From: Bacteroidales bacterium UBA3653
GTDB lineage: Bacteria; Bacteroidota; Bacteroidia; Bacteroidales; Paludibacteraceae
Assembly: GCA_002373505.1 (NCBI GenBank)
Contig: DFKE01000015.1
Coordinates: forward strand, 78,789 to 142,788
Reading direction: 5' to 3'
DNA length: 64,000 bases
Shown here: positions 24,017 through 33,500 of the stretch, piece by piece
Numbering within the stretch: position 1 is the stretch's first letter
How the letters are laid out: every line of letters begins with the position of its first letter
The notes under the pieces: model-generated
Told to the model about the DNA's origin: nothing
Database searches by the model: none
Seen by the model: only the letters and a program-made list of their open reading frames with translations
Program-made: the position numbers and the translations under genes

Positions 24017-25729
24017 ATGAGTATAGCGAAATTTGGATGGTTTGGCATTCTCGGAATGGCTCTTTGCCTCATGAGTGCGTGCGCTAACGGAGACGTGCAG
24101 CGTGTGCAGAAAGCGGAAGAGTTACTGACCGTGAACAGAGATTCGGCAATGGCAATACTGCGCGAAGTGGTACGACCGGACCAGTTGCCGGAAGAATCAA
24201 AAGCCCTGTATTGGTTCTGCGTGGCAGACATACGCGCCAACACTATGCAATCGCTGTCCGAAGACTCCATGATCTGTTGGGCTGCGCAGTATTTCCGCAA
24301 CAGGTGGCTGCAAGACGGAGCGTACGAGGATTATATGATGAAAGCGGGCATGGAGGAGGCTTTCTATTGGTGGTGGAATGACGACAAAGAAAAGGCACAG
24401 CAAGTGTTGCAACGCCAACAGCAATATGCCGAGGAGATAGCAGAAAAGAAAGGTGAACATATCTGGGAAGTGATTTTGCTGCGTATATCTGCTGAACTGG
24501 CCATGCGTGATTATGATTATGAACACGTGCGCGATTACACGGAAGCCCTCATCCGTCTCGGTGACGAGAAAGCAATCCATCTGGACGAAGTGGTGCGTGT
24601 CTATAACGGCATGGCAATTACGTATTTCTATTTTGGCGAATACGACAAAATGGAAGAGTGCTTTGAGAAAGCGATTGCACAAGCTGCGGACTCAGCGTTT
24701 ATTGTCAATGTGGTTCGCCGTAATTATGCTGACCTGTTAGGCGAAATCGGACAAACCGACCGCGCAATAAAGATGCTGGAAGATCTGACGGAAGAATACC
24801 GCCAAGCGGACAGTTGGTTGCAGGTGGAGAGCCTCTATTCGCTCTCGCGCTTGTGGCTGAACAAAGGTAACAAACAGCGTGCGGAGCGTTATATGCGCGA
24901 GGTGGAGGAGTTGTTCGCCAAATACAAAGAGAGCGCGGAGTTTGACCCGGCAGCCGAAGCGGCATTCTTAGCGCACCGACAAGTGCTGGAATATGCCCAG
25001 AAGGGTTCGTACCATTGTTTCCCGTTGGTACAATACAATAACCATTGGTCGGAGGCGGACTACGTGCGTTACCGCGTAGCGGAAGCCAAAGAGCGTTCTA
25101 TCCGTGACTTGCGTGAACGTAATCTGTACCTAACCATCAGCAGGCAAAGACAAATGCTGTTTATCGTCGTTCTGCTGTTTGCAGGAATGGGTGCTATTCT
25201 GCTGATTTGGGGACTCAGCCGCCGCCGCAAACGGCTGCTGTTGGAGAAAGAAGAAGAGATTGAGACCCTTAGGGGAATTATAAATAAGGGACTAAGCGAC
25301 CAAGTACCAAGTGGGCCAGGTGGGCAGTACCAAAGTACGAAGGAGGTGGATGTGCGCAAACTGATGTTGCAGCAATTGGGTGTCATCAAAACGATTGCCG
25401 GAACACCCACCGAAGCTAACCAACAGCTGCTTGCACGCCTCATGGCATTGAATGAGGAAACCGCCAATGCCCTCATCGATTGGTCAAGCATTTACCAAAC
25501 CATTGATTTGGTTTATGATGGCTTCTACACCCGTCTTAGGGACAAATACAAAGATGTGTTGAACGAAAAGGAGCTGCAACTTTGTTGTTTACTCAAAGCC
25601 GATTTCTCCACCAAGGAGATCAATATGCTCACTCGTCAAAGTCTCCAAACCATCTACCAGCGCAAGACCCAAGTCCGTCAGAAACTCAATCTCCCCGAAG
25701 CCGAAGACATCACAATGGCTATATTATAA
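24017..25729 (+). CDS. TPR lipoprotein-type membrane regulator with C-terminal HTH
   Basis: 570 residues from ATG 24017. The signal ends in the lipobox-like LMSAC. The periplasmic part (about 20-370) is TPR-like helices. A membrane helix (about 385-405, MLFIVVLLFAGMGAILLIWG) and a coiled coil follow, then a C-terminal LuxR-like HTH (about 515-560; LNEKELQLCCLLKADFSTKEI, then SLQTIYQRKTQVRQKL). Such one-protein transmembrane regulators are frequent in Bacteroidales. An in-frame low-complexity tract (GLSDQVPSGPGGQYQSTKE, DNA about 25292-25348) lies in the cytoplasmic linker. It is divergent from the receptor operon, its likely target (inference). Confidence 0.8.
   Translation: MSIAKFGWFGILGMALCLMSACANGDVQRVQKAEELLTVNRDSAMAILREVVRPDQLPEESKALYWFCVADIRANTMQSLSEDSMICWAAQYFRNRWLQDGAYEDYMMKAGMEEAFYWWWNDDKEKAQQVLQRQQQYAEEIAEKKGEHIWEVILLRISAELAMRDYDYEHVRDYTEALIRLGDEKAIHLDEVVRVYNGMAITYFYFGEYDKMEECFEKAIAQAADSAFIVNVVRRNYADLLGEIGQTDRAIKMLEDLTEEYRQADSWLQVESLYSLSRLWLNKGNKQRAERYMREVEELFAKYKESAEFDPAAEAAFLAHRQVLEYAQKGSYHCFPLVQYNNHWSEADYVRYRVAEAKERSIRDLRERNLYLTISRQRQMLFIVVLLFAGMGAILLIWGLSRRRKRLLLEKEEEIETLRGIINKGLSDQVPSGPGGQYQSTKEVDVRKLMLQQLGVIKTIAGTPTEANQQLLARLMALNEETANALIDWSSIYQTIDLVYDGFYTRLRDKYKDVLNEKELQLCCLLKADFSTKEINMLTRQSLQTIYQRKTQVRQKLNLPEAEDITMAIL
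25292..25348. repeat. CAAGTACCAAGTGGG-type tract inside the regulator gene
   Basis: Words CCAAGTACCAAGTGGGCC and CAAAGTACGAAGG resemble the GTACGAAGG minisatellite at 44337-44470. Read in frame as a Gly/Ser/Gln-rich linker. Confidence 0.5.
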
Positions 25730-25731
25730 GA

Positions 25732-25760
25732 AGAACAACGCTCACAAAGGGCGTTGTTCT
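25732..25760. terminator. Hairpin between convergent genes
   Basis: Perfect 10-bp stem AGAACAACGC/GCGTTGTTCT. The tail is only moderately U-rich on either strand, so it is a probable bidirectional terminator. Confidence 0.6.
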
Positions 25761-25862
25761 TGTATGCTTCCTTCTCCGCTCACCCTTGAGGTGTTCTTGA
25801 AACAGGGTGGGAGCCTCAAAATCTACGATTGTTGAGAAGCGCGTTCTTATATACCCTTACAT

Positions 25863-26549
25863 CTACGAAGCGGCTATTTTTTTGTAGCGTTCGATAAGTT
25901 TGTCGTGGCGGATGAATCCATAGACGGCGACGAGGAGTGCGCCAACAAGATCAAGAATGAGGTCCTGCATCGAGTCACGCAGGGCAGAGTGACCGCAGAG
26001 CGGTTCGTCTTCGGGGGTGATGATAGACCCCGTTGTAGTAGCCATGAACTGCTGCGTGTTCGTGCCCATAAGGCTGTCATACGTATATTCGATAATCTCC
26101 CAGCAGGCACCAAGTCCGAGCGAGAACATGACCAGAAAAAGGCAGAGGAACCATTTGTTGAAATAGATGTATTTGTCGTTCTCCGCCATGATGATATGGA
26201 TAAGCCAGAGAGCAATCATCGAGAGCAGAAAACCGCTCTCGGCGTGCAGCAGCTTGTCCCACCATGGCACACGCCCGTAGAGGTTGAGCCCGTCGCCCAT
26301 GATAAGCGAGGAGAAACAGAAAACAACGATGAAGACCGACAGCAGCCACGGCACTTCGATACGGAAACGGCGACGGAGCAAGCGCGGCAAGTACATAATC
26401 AGCAGCATCGCCACATATTGCAGCCCGCGAAAGACAATCTCGTCCAATGTGCTTCTTGCAGCAATGAGCCATCCCACGTTTGCCACCGCCATCCCCGCAA
26501 TCAGCCACGTGGCAATCCTGTTTAGCTTATGAAGTCTGTCGTTACGCAT
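25863..26549 (-). CDS. DUF2238 (YjdF-like) membrane protein
   Basis: 228 residues with about six membrane helices. The family signature is clear: WWDKLLHAESGFLLS (about 97-111), WEIIEYTYD (about 150) and the acidic DSMQDLILDLVGA (about 190-202). DUF2238 proteins are inner-membrane proteins of unknown function with conserved His/Asp/Glu. Its start overlaps the glycosyltransferase stop by 8 nt, so the two are coupled; a role in envelope glycan or lipid handling is only inferred. Confidence 0.85.
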   Translation of the reverse strand: MRNDRLHKLNRIATWLIAGMAVANVGWLIAARSTLDEIVFRGLQYVAMLLIMYLPRLLRRRFRIEVPWLLSVFIVVFCFSSLIMGDGLNLYGRVPWWDKLLHAESGFLLSMIALWLIHIIMAENDKYIYFNKWFLCLFLVMFSLGLGACWEIIEYTYDSLMGTNTQQFMATTTGSIITPEDEPLCGHSALRDSMQDLILDLVGALLVAVYGFIRHDKLIERYKKIAAS

Positions 26550-27714
26550 GATTCTCTTCTTGGTTTTCTGTTTCCTCTATCGCTTCGCGGAACATCTGTT
26601 CGCAGAGACGGACAGAGGTGTCGATGTCGTACTTCTTGGCGGCTTCTGCGTACTCGCGTTCCATTTTCGCTTTCTCGTCGGGATGGTCAAGCCACCAGTC
26701 GATAGCACGCGCCAGATCTTTCGGCCGACCGGGTGCAAAAAGACTGCGTCCGTCCAAAGCAAACTGCGGCGTGGCACTGTCCTCGCTGTTGGCAATTACG
26801 GGCACCAAGCCCGTAGCAAACGCCTCGATACAGGATATTGCTTCGCTCTCCATATCCGAAGCATGCACATAGAGGTCTGTGTGCAGTAAAAGGTCAATGA
26901 GCTCCGGTTTGGAGAGGAAGACGAACTGCGGCGGGTTCTTGAGTTGCTTGCCTAATTCCACGTACTCGTCGTATTTGGGACCTTTGCCCGCAAAAACCAG
27001 CTGAATGCGGTCGGCGTACTTGCTGAACGGCACGGCATTGATGATGACATCCTGCCGTTTCTCGCCGGACAGACGTCCGACCATGACGATGGTGATGAGA
27101 CTGCCATCGCTGCGGGATGTATGACCGCCATCGCTGTTAGAGAGTTTCCGCTGCCCAGCGGCGATAAAATCCGGGTCAATGCCGTTGGAAATCACATGTA
27201 TCTTCGCCTTATAGCCGCGTTTGATGAGTTCGTCCGCCATGAACTGCGAGGGTACATGGATGTGGTTGAAATGTTGGTAGAGCAGGAAACGGAAGGTATA
27301 ATAGAAACGATCGTTGAGCCATTCCGCCTTGCCCAGACCGATAGAAGAAGTCATGTTTTCCGGTTGGATGTGGAACGCTGCCGTGGACGGTTTGTGCATC
27401 TGGTCAGCTATGAGTTTGGTGGCTGTCTCCAGCGCGAAAGGCATCATACAATGCACGATGTCCGCCCATGCCACCGCCTCGCGGATGATGTCCAGATCGA
27501 CTTGCGCGAACTGGAAACCCTGTGAGTGAATGAGGTCGTTGAAAAGGGGCACTTTGAACTCCTTGAGGACGAACTTGTCAGGTGCCGGTTCGCCGGTAGT
27601 GAGGATGCGCACTTCGTTGCCGTGCTCGCGAAGTACCGCCGCAAAACGCTGGGCGGAGATGGACGTGCCGTTGTTGTTGGTGTCGTACGTGTCAATGACG
27701 AGAAGTATTTTCAT
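26542..27714 (-). CDS. GT4-family glycosyltransferase
   Basis: 390 residues from ATG 27714 (MKILLVIDTYDTNNNGTS). The longer frame runs back through the promoter repeat and is rejected. GT-B fold: an N-terminal nucleotide-fold with the NNGTS loop, then a linker to the donor domain with VGRLSGEKR (about 240) and the EX7E-type motif ESEAISCIEAFATG (about 320). It transfers sugar from a nucleotide-sugar donor, probably to a lipid or cell-envelope acceptor. A short repeat (GCCATCGCTG twice, near 27105) encodes a Ser/Gly-rich loop. First gene of the two-gene operon. Confidence 0.85.
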   Translation of the reverse strand: MKILLVIDTYDTNNNGTSISAQRFAAVLREHGNEVRILTTGEPAPDKFVLKEFKVPLFNDLIHSQGFQFAQVDLDIIREAVAWADIVHCMMPFALETATKLIADQMHKPSTAAFHIQPENMTSSIGLGKAEWLNDRFYYTFRFLLYQHFNHIHVPSQFMADELIKRGYKAKIHVISNGIDPDFIAAGQRKLSNSDGGHTSRSDGSLITIVMVGRLSGEKRQDVIINAVPFSKYADRIQLVFAGKGPKYDEYVELGKQLKNPPQFVFLSKPELIDLLLHTDLYVHASDMESEAISCIEAFATGLVPVIANSEDSATPQFALDGRSLFAPGRPKDLARAIDWWLDHPDEKAKMEREYAEAAKKYDIDTSVRLCEQMFREAIEETENQEENHA

Positions 27715-27734
27715 GGTATAAATAGTTATAATTT

Positions 27735-27895
27735 TTGTTTCCGAGTGCAAAGTTACTACATTTTTTTGAATTATACAAGTTTTTTCCGCATAAACATCCC
27801 CAAAATCCACACAAAGGTACAATAATTCGTCTTAGCCACGAGGGCACGATTGCTGCGAGATATGCAAATAATGTTTTGATTTTGCAATGATATAT
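27735..27895 (-). repeat. Promoter-bearing repeat, copy 2
   Basis: About 150 bp near-identical to 13440-13597, in the same orientation. It again has two promoter-like boxes (TACCTTTGTG and TAACTTTGC) on the minus strand and again lies directly upstream of a minus-strand gene. Confidence 0.8.
27748..27779 (-). promoter_or_regulatory. Promoter of the glycosyltransferase operon
   Basis: TTGTATAATTC (-33) and TAACTTTG (-7, 27748-27755) on the minus strand. Confidence 0.7.
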
Positions 27896-27936
27896 GCGTA
27901 AAAAAATACGTTTAAGCAGCAAAAAATCGTGCATGC

Positions 27937-27967
27937 TTGCATATGTCAGAAAAAAGCAGTATCTTTG
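27937..27967 (+). promoter_or_regulatory. Extended promoter of the DUF1295 gene
   Basis: TTGCATATGTCA (-33 region) and TATCTTTG (-7, 27960-27967), followed at once by a 6-bp stem (GCACGC/GCGTGC). Confidence 0.8.
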
Positions 27968-28039
27968 CACGCAGTTCGCGTGCAGAAAAAAAACACGCAG
28001 CAGCCTAATTAGTACAAATTAACATAAAACAAAAATACT

Positions 28040-28834
28040 ATGATGGATTTATTGATTCTTTTTGCGGTGGCTATGGCAGTTTCCGCAGTGGGGTGGAAAT
28101 ACTTCGTGTATTTCTTCAGTCTCGGTTACGGGTACGGCATTGCCGCTTTGGCGGTGACGATGGGTGTGCTATACCATGCGAACCTCACGGTGCCGACGAT
28201 GGCTATGTTAGTGCTGCTGTTCATCTTCGGCGTGCGGCTGGGAACGTACCTGCTGGTGCGCGAACGCAAGGCGGTTGGGTACCGTAAGATTCTGTACGGC
28301 GAGGGTCATTCTGACAAGAAGCCGGCAGGCGTGATGATCATGATCTGGCTGTTCTGCGCGCTGCTGTACGTGGCGCAGGTGAGCCCTGTGGCATTCCGGC
28401 TGGCGAACGGTCCGCACGACAGCGAGTTGTGGGCATGGATAGGTGCTGCGGTTGTGGCTTGCGGCATATTGCTGGAGAGCATCAGCGACGCGCAGAAGAG
28501 TGCCGCCAAGAAAAAGAACCCGAAGCGGTTTGTAGATACCGGTCTGTACCGTATTGTCCGCTGCCCGAACTATCTGGGCGAAGTGACCATCTGGACGGGT
28601 GCATTGCTCAGTGCTATTGGCGCAGGGCTGACTTGGTGGCAGTGGCTGATTGTGGCTATCGGCTATGCAGGCATTGTGTTTGTGATGTTCAGCGGCGCGC
28701 GCCGGCTGGAGTTGCGACAGAACGCCGCCTACGGCAACGACCCCGAATATCAGGCGTATGTGAAGAAAACGCCTATCCTGATTCCGTTACTGCCTATTTA
28801 TTCCGTAGCTAAATATGAATGGCTCAAAGCTTGA
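28040..28834 (+). CDS. DUF1295 membrane protein (steroid-reductase/ICMT-like)
   Basis: 264 residues with about seven membrane helices. The C-terminal signature FVDTGLYRIVRCPNYLGEV (about 167-185), then GARRLELRQNAAYGNDPEYQ, is that of DUF1295, a relative of 3-oxo-5-alpha-steroid reductases and isoprenylcysteine methyltransferases. It is probably an inner-membrane enzyme acting on a lipid with a nucleotide or SAM cofactor; the substrate is unknown. Monocistronic, with a strong promoter and a stem at the mRNA 5' end. A second ATG follows one codon later. Confidence 0.85.
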   Translation: MMDLLILFAVAMAVSAVGWKYFVYFFSLGYGYGIAALAVTMGVLYHANLTVPTMAMLVLLFIFGVRLGTYLLVRERKAVGYRKILYGEGHSDKKPAGVMIMIWLFCALLYVAQVSPVAFRLANGPHDSELWAWIGAAVVACGILLESISDAQKSAAKKKNPKRFVDTGLYRIVRCPNYLGEVTIWTGALLSAIGAGLTWWQWLIVAIGYAGIVFVMFSGARRLELRQNAAYGNDPEYQAYVKKTPILIPLLPIYSVAKYEWLKA

Positions 28835-28917
28835 TTGGTTTGCCGCCAAGACCCTTTTCCGGCGGTGCCTGTTCGGCGTATAGCGGTCAAAAAAATACAG
28901 ACATTTTTGCCGTAAAA

Positions 28918-28949
28918 TTTGCATATATGTAATTTTTTTTGTACCTTTG
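28918..28949 (+). promoter_or_regulatory. Promoter of the RND efflux operon
   Basis: TTTGCATATATG (-33) and TACCTTTG (-7, 28942-28949). Confidence 0.75.
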
Positions 28950-29018
28950 CGCCCAAATTGAATCTATCTACCAATGCAAACCATCCAACAGATATCTTCC
29001 ATAAAAAATATCCGTACA

Positions 29019-30104
29019 ATGAAAAAAAATCTAATTCTATTGAGTTTACTATCCGTATGTGTGCTTTCCGGCTGTGTGAAGATGCCGGAAGAACAGCACA
29101 CCAGTTATGAGACTATCACGCTCAGCCGCGAAAATGTGACGGCTCCGGTGAGCTGGAGCGCTGCTATTCGCGGAACAGGCGATGTGTCCATCGTGTCACG
29201 CTGCACCGGAACGCTGAACGCTATCAAAGTGAAAGACGGTCAGCGTGTTAGGAAAGGCGATGTGCTCTTCCTGATCGACAGCCGCAGTGCGCAGAACGCG
29301 CTGGTTCATGCTCAGGCAGACCTGCAGACCGCGATAGCCAACCGCGAAAACGCGCAGTTGGAAGCGGAGAGTAACAAAGAGCTGGCTCAGCAAGGAATCA
29401 TCAGCGACTATCTGCTGCGCAAGAGCCTTAACATCCTGCAGTCCGCAGAGGCCCAAGTGGCGCAAGCCCGTGCGGCAGTACGTGACGCAGAGTTACGGTT
29501 GGATTATTGCACGATCAAGAGTCCGGTGGACGGATTGGTAGGCAACGTGATACCTCACGTAGGCGATGTGATTAACGAAGGTGCCACTCTCACGCACATT
29601 GCCGGCGTGAGCGAGATGGAGGCTAGTTTCTCCCTGACCGAGAGTCAGATCCATTCGCTGGTGAGTGAGTTCGGCAGTCTGGATAAAGTGATTAAGATAG
29701 CTCCTCCTGTGACCCTGCTATTCAAAGACGGCAGCGAATACAAGCATAAAGGAAAAATCACCAGCCTCTCCGGTATGGTGGACCAGCAAACGGGTTCGGT
29801 GACCTGCTATGTGACATTCCCCAACCCGGACAGCGAGTTGTTCTCCGGCATGCAAGGTACGATAGTGATGCCTTTTGAATGGGAAAATGCGATGCTGGTA
29901 CCTCTGACCTCCATCGTCCGTATTCAGGATAAGACGCTGGTGTACAAAGTGGGTGCAGACAGCCTCGCCACCAGCGCTATCGTAGAGATTGAGGAGTTGG
30001 GCGACGGCGTACGTGCCGTGATCCTATCCGGAGCCGAAGTAGGCGAAAAAATCGTAGCCAAAGGTGCGGCGAATGTACACGACGGACAGCAAGTGCTGTG
30101 GTAA
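29019..30104 (+). CDS. RND efflux periplasmic adaptor (AcrA/MexA type)
   Basis: 361 residues from ATG 29019; the frame extends to 28974 without support. Lipoprotein signal with lipobox VLSGC (Cys19). The adaptor order is beta-barrel/lipoyl half (IVSRCTGTLNAIKVKDGQ), a coiled-coil hairpin (about 90-155, HAQADLQTAIANRENAQLEA), the second lipoyl half (CTIKSPVDGLVG) and the membrane-proximal domain. It joins the inner-membrane pump to the outer-membrane channel. The operon continues with a four-helix-bundle gene and the pump-channel fusion. Confidence 0.9.
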   Translation: MKKNLILLSLLSVCVLSGCVKMPEEQHTSYETITLSRENVTAPVSWSAAIRGTGDVSIVSRCTGTLNAIKVKDGQRVRKGDVLFLIDSRSAQNALVHAQADLQTAIANRENAQLEAESNKELAQQGIISDYLLRKSLNILQSAEAQVAQARAAVRDAELRLDYCTIKSPVDGLVGNVIPHVGDVINEGATLTHIAGVSEMEASFSLTESQIHSLVSEFGSLDKVIKIAPPVTLLFKDGSEYKHKGKITSLSGMVDQQTGSVTCYVTFPNPDSELFSGMQGTIVMPFEWENAMLVPLTSIVRIQDKTLVYKVGADSLATSAIVEIEELGDGVRAVILSGAEVGEKIVAKGAANVHDGQQVLW

Positions 30105-30142
30105 AATGAAAGGTGAAAAGTGAAAAGTGAAAGGTAAAAAGG
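30105..30142. repeat. GTGAAAAGTGAAAGG tract
   Basis: Degenerate tandem (A)AAGTGAAA words, also found at 52911-52933 and 57041-57067. In each place the tract separates two operon genes. Confidence 0.7.
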
Positions 30143-30144
30143 CT

Positions 30145-30489
30145 ATGATTCGGGCAAAAAGCATGGACTTCGCAGTTCGGATAGTAAAGTTCTATAAATA
30201 TCTCTGTGATGAAAAAAAAGAATTTGTAATGAGCAAACAGATTCTTCGTTGTGGAACAAGTATCGGGGCTAATGTAAGTGAAAGTAAAAATGCCCAAACA
30301 ACTCCTGATTACCTCACTAAAATGAATATCGCCCTAAAAGAAGCCGACGAAACGCTGTATTGGGTAGAATTGTTATTTCGGTCAGAATATATAACGAAAG
30401 ATGAGTATCAATCGCTATGTGATGACCTGAAAGAAATAATAGCCATATTGGTATCGATAGTAAAAAAACTAAAAGAAAAAGGAAAATAA
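30145..30489 (+). CDS. Four-helix-bundle (23S rRNA IVS-type) protein
   Basis: 114 residues from ATG 30145; a GTG at 30127 lies in the repeat tract. The signature KQILRCGTSIGANVSESKNA (about 33-52), then ALKEADETLYWVELL, identifies the four-helix-bundle family first seen in 23S rRNA intervening sequences. The protein is a small helical bundle of unknown function. Its place between adaptor and pump genes is unusual, and it is flanked by repeat tracts on both sides, suggesting a later insertion. Confidence 0.88.
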   Translation: MIRAKSMDFAVRIVKFYKYLCDEKKEFVMSKQILRCGTSIGANVSESKNAQTTPDYLTKMNIALKEADETLYWVELLFRSEYITKDEYQSLCDDLKEIIAILVSIVKKLKEKGK

Positions 30490-30495
30490 ATAATC

Positions 30496-30527
30496 CTTTC
30501 AATTTTCAACTTTCAATTTTCAATTTA
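30496..30527. repeat. TTTCAATTTTCAAC tract
   Basis: Tandem TTTCAATTTTCAACTTTC words between the four-helix-bundle stop and the pump start. Confidence 0.6.
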
Positions 30528-30528
30528 T

Positions 30529-33500
30529 ATGAAGGGAAATATATTCGTAGATAGAAAAGTGATGGCAGTGTGTATATCGCTGCTGATCGCTTTAGTAGGC
30601 TTTATATGCCTCAAGACGCTGCCTATAGAGCAGTATCCGGATATCGCGCCTCCGACGGTGATGATCAGTACGTCCTATTCCGGCGCGGATGCGAACACCG
30701 TAATGAAATCCGTTGTGATGCCCATCGAGGAGGCGGTGAACGGCGTGGAGAACATGGCTTACATGACCTCCGAAGCCACCGCTACCGGCGAGGTGAATAT
30801 CAACGTCTTCTTCAAACAAGGCACTGATCCGGACATGGCAGCGGTGAATGTGCAGAACCGCGTGTCGGCAGCGTTAGGTCTGTTGCCGCAAGAGGTGACG
30901 AGGGTAGGTGTGAAGGTCGAGAAACGGCAGAACAACATCTTGCAGATCAGCGCCCTCGTGAGCCGCGACGGTAAGTTTAACAACGACTTCATCGCTAACT
31001 ATATCGATATCAATGTCAAGCCGCGTCTGCTGCGTGTAACGGGTGTTGGCGCCGTGCAGAACTTAGGTAACACCTATTCGCTGCGTATATGGATGAAGCC
31101 GGATGTGATGGCGCGTTACGGTTTGGCTCCGGAAGATATCTTCACCGCTATCGGCAACCAGAACATGGTAGCCGCCACGGGTTCACTTGGTGAGCAGAGC
31201 GGAAATACCTATCAATACAACCTGGAGTACAAAGGCCGTTTGCAGTCGATCGAAGAGTTCAAAGACATCGTGCTGCGCACTACGGGCGGCAATGTATTGC
31301 ATCTGCGGGACGTGGCGGAGGTGGAGTTAGGTGCCCTGTCGTATAGCTTCTCGTCCCGTATAGACGGACAACCCGGTGTGGCATTTATCATCAACCAGGC
31401 TCCGGGAGCCAATGCAACCCAGGTGAATGCCGCCATCAATGATATCTACAAGGACCTGCAAAAGACCATGCCGGCAGGTATGGAGTTCACTATTCTCCAG
31501 ACATCCGACGACTTCCTCTATGCCGCTATCCATAATGTGGTGGAGACTCTGATCATTGCTATCCTGCTTGTGATTCTGGTCGTTTACTTCTTCCTGCAGG
31601 ATTTCAAGGCAACCTTGATTCCGTCTATCTCCATCATTGTATCGCTTTTAGGTACGTTTGCGGTAGTGAAGATTGCGGGTTTCTCGCTCAATATCCTTAC
31701 GCTCTTTGCCTTGGTGCTGGCAATCGGAACCGTGGTGGACGATGCCATTGTGGTCGTCGAGGCGGTAATGGCGAAGATGGAGCACGGCTACACCTCGGCG
31801 TACAAGGCAACCAAAGACGCGATGAGCGAAGTGACCGTAGCTGTCATCAGCTGTACGCTGGTCTTCATGGCGGTGTTTATCCCTGTGACCTTCATGCCCG
31901 GTACGAGCGGTACTTTCTTCACCCAGTTCGGTATCACGATTGCCAGTTCGGTGGGTCTGAGTTGTATCTCGGCGCTGACCCTCTGTCCGGCATTGACCGC
32001 CGTTCTTTTCCGTCCCAAGAAAGAGGCGCCGAACGGCAAGAAAAGTTTCAACCAATGGGTCAAAGAGGCCTACGAGGCGGGCTATAACGCCGTCTTAAAC
32101 AAATATAAAACCGGTGTGGCCAAGTTCCTGAAGAAACCCGGTCGCGCCTGGATATGGCTGATTGCTGCTGTTGTAGCCATGGTGCTGGCTATGCGTGCTT
32201 TACCGGCAGGACTGGTGCCGCAAGAGGACCAAGGTGTGTTTGTGGTTGACGTGACGGCTCCCGCCGGTTCGCCGCTCGTGGAGACCGACAAGATCATGGC
32301 GCAGGTTGAGGAACATGTGCTGCGGCTGGAGGAAGTGGAGAGCTATGCCAAGATTTCCGGATTCGGTATCGTCTCCGGAACAGGCGTCAGCTACGGTACA
32401 CTCGTAGTCCGTCTCAAGCCATGGGACGACCGTAAAGGACTGGAGCACTATATCGATATGGTGATGGCGAAACTGTACCTCTCATGCGAGGATATCAAGG
32501 ACGCCCAGATTTTCCCCACGCAGATGCCTCAGATCCCGGGATACGGTAACAATAACGGTATCGACCTGCAGATGGAGGACCTGCAGGGCGGCGATATGAG
32601 CAAGTTCAATGAGGTGGTCAATTCCTTCCTCGCCGAACTGCTGAAACACAAGGAAGTGCAGATTGCGCAGTCGCTCTACAGCGAGTCGTTCCCCAAATAC
32701 AAGGTGGATGTGAATGCCACGCAGTGCGACCGCGCAGGTATCACGCCGGATGTGGTGCTTAACACGCTCGGTGCTTTCTGCGGTAGCGCCTATATCAGCA
32801 ATTTCAACCAGTATGGAAAAGTCTATCGTGTGATGGCAGGTGCAGCTCCGGAATATCGTCTGGACCCCAATTCCCTCAATAATATATTCGTGCGCATAGG
32901 CGATGAGATGGCACCGATCTCGCAGTTCGTGACGCTCACTCCGACCGTAGGATCGGCTTCGCAGAAGCGATTCAACCTCTACCAGTCTATTGCATGTTAC
33001 GTCCAGCCCAATGCGGGTTATAGCGAAGGCGATGTGCAGCGCGTGATTGAGGAGGTGGCAAAAGACCATCTGCCAGCCGGCTATGGCTATGAGTACGGCG
33101 GTATGAGCAGGGAGTTGCAGGCCAACAGCAAATCCAACCTCACAATACTGATTTATCTCGTCTGCATCCTGTTGATCTATATGATTCTTGCTTCTCTCTA
33201 TGAGTCGTTCTTCATTCCGCTGGCGGTGCTGCTGTCCGTTCCTTTCGGACTGATGGGTTCGTTCGCGTTCTCATGGCTGTTCGGCCAGCAGAATAACATC
33301 TACCTCCAGACCGGTGTGATCATGTTGATCGGTCTGTTGGCGAAGACGGCTATTCTGATCACCGAGTTCGCCGTAGAGAAGCGCAAGCAGGGTATGCCTA
33401 TTGTGGAGGCTGCTTTGGGTGCATGCGAAGATCGTCTGCGTCCTATTCTGATGACGGTAGTAACGATGATTGCCGGTATGATACCTTTGATCATAGAGGG

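Larger units (their letters stand above)
27715..28039. other. Gap: promoter repeat, divergent promoter, 5' stem
   Basis: 325 nt with no gene. It contains the glycosyltransferase promoter inside the second promoter-bearing repeat, the + strand promoter (27937-27967) and a stem GCACGC/GCGTGC (27967-27983) at the predicted 5' end of the DUF1295 mRNA. Confidence 0.7.
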
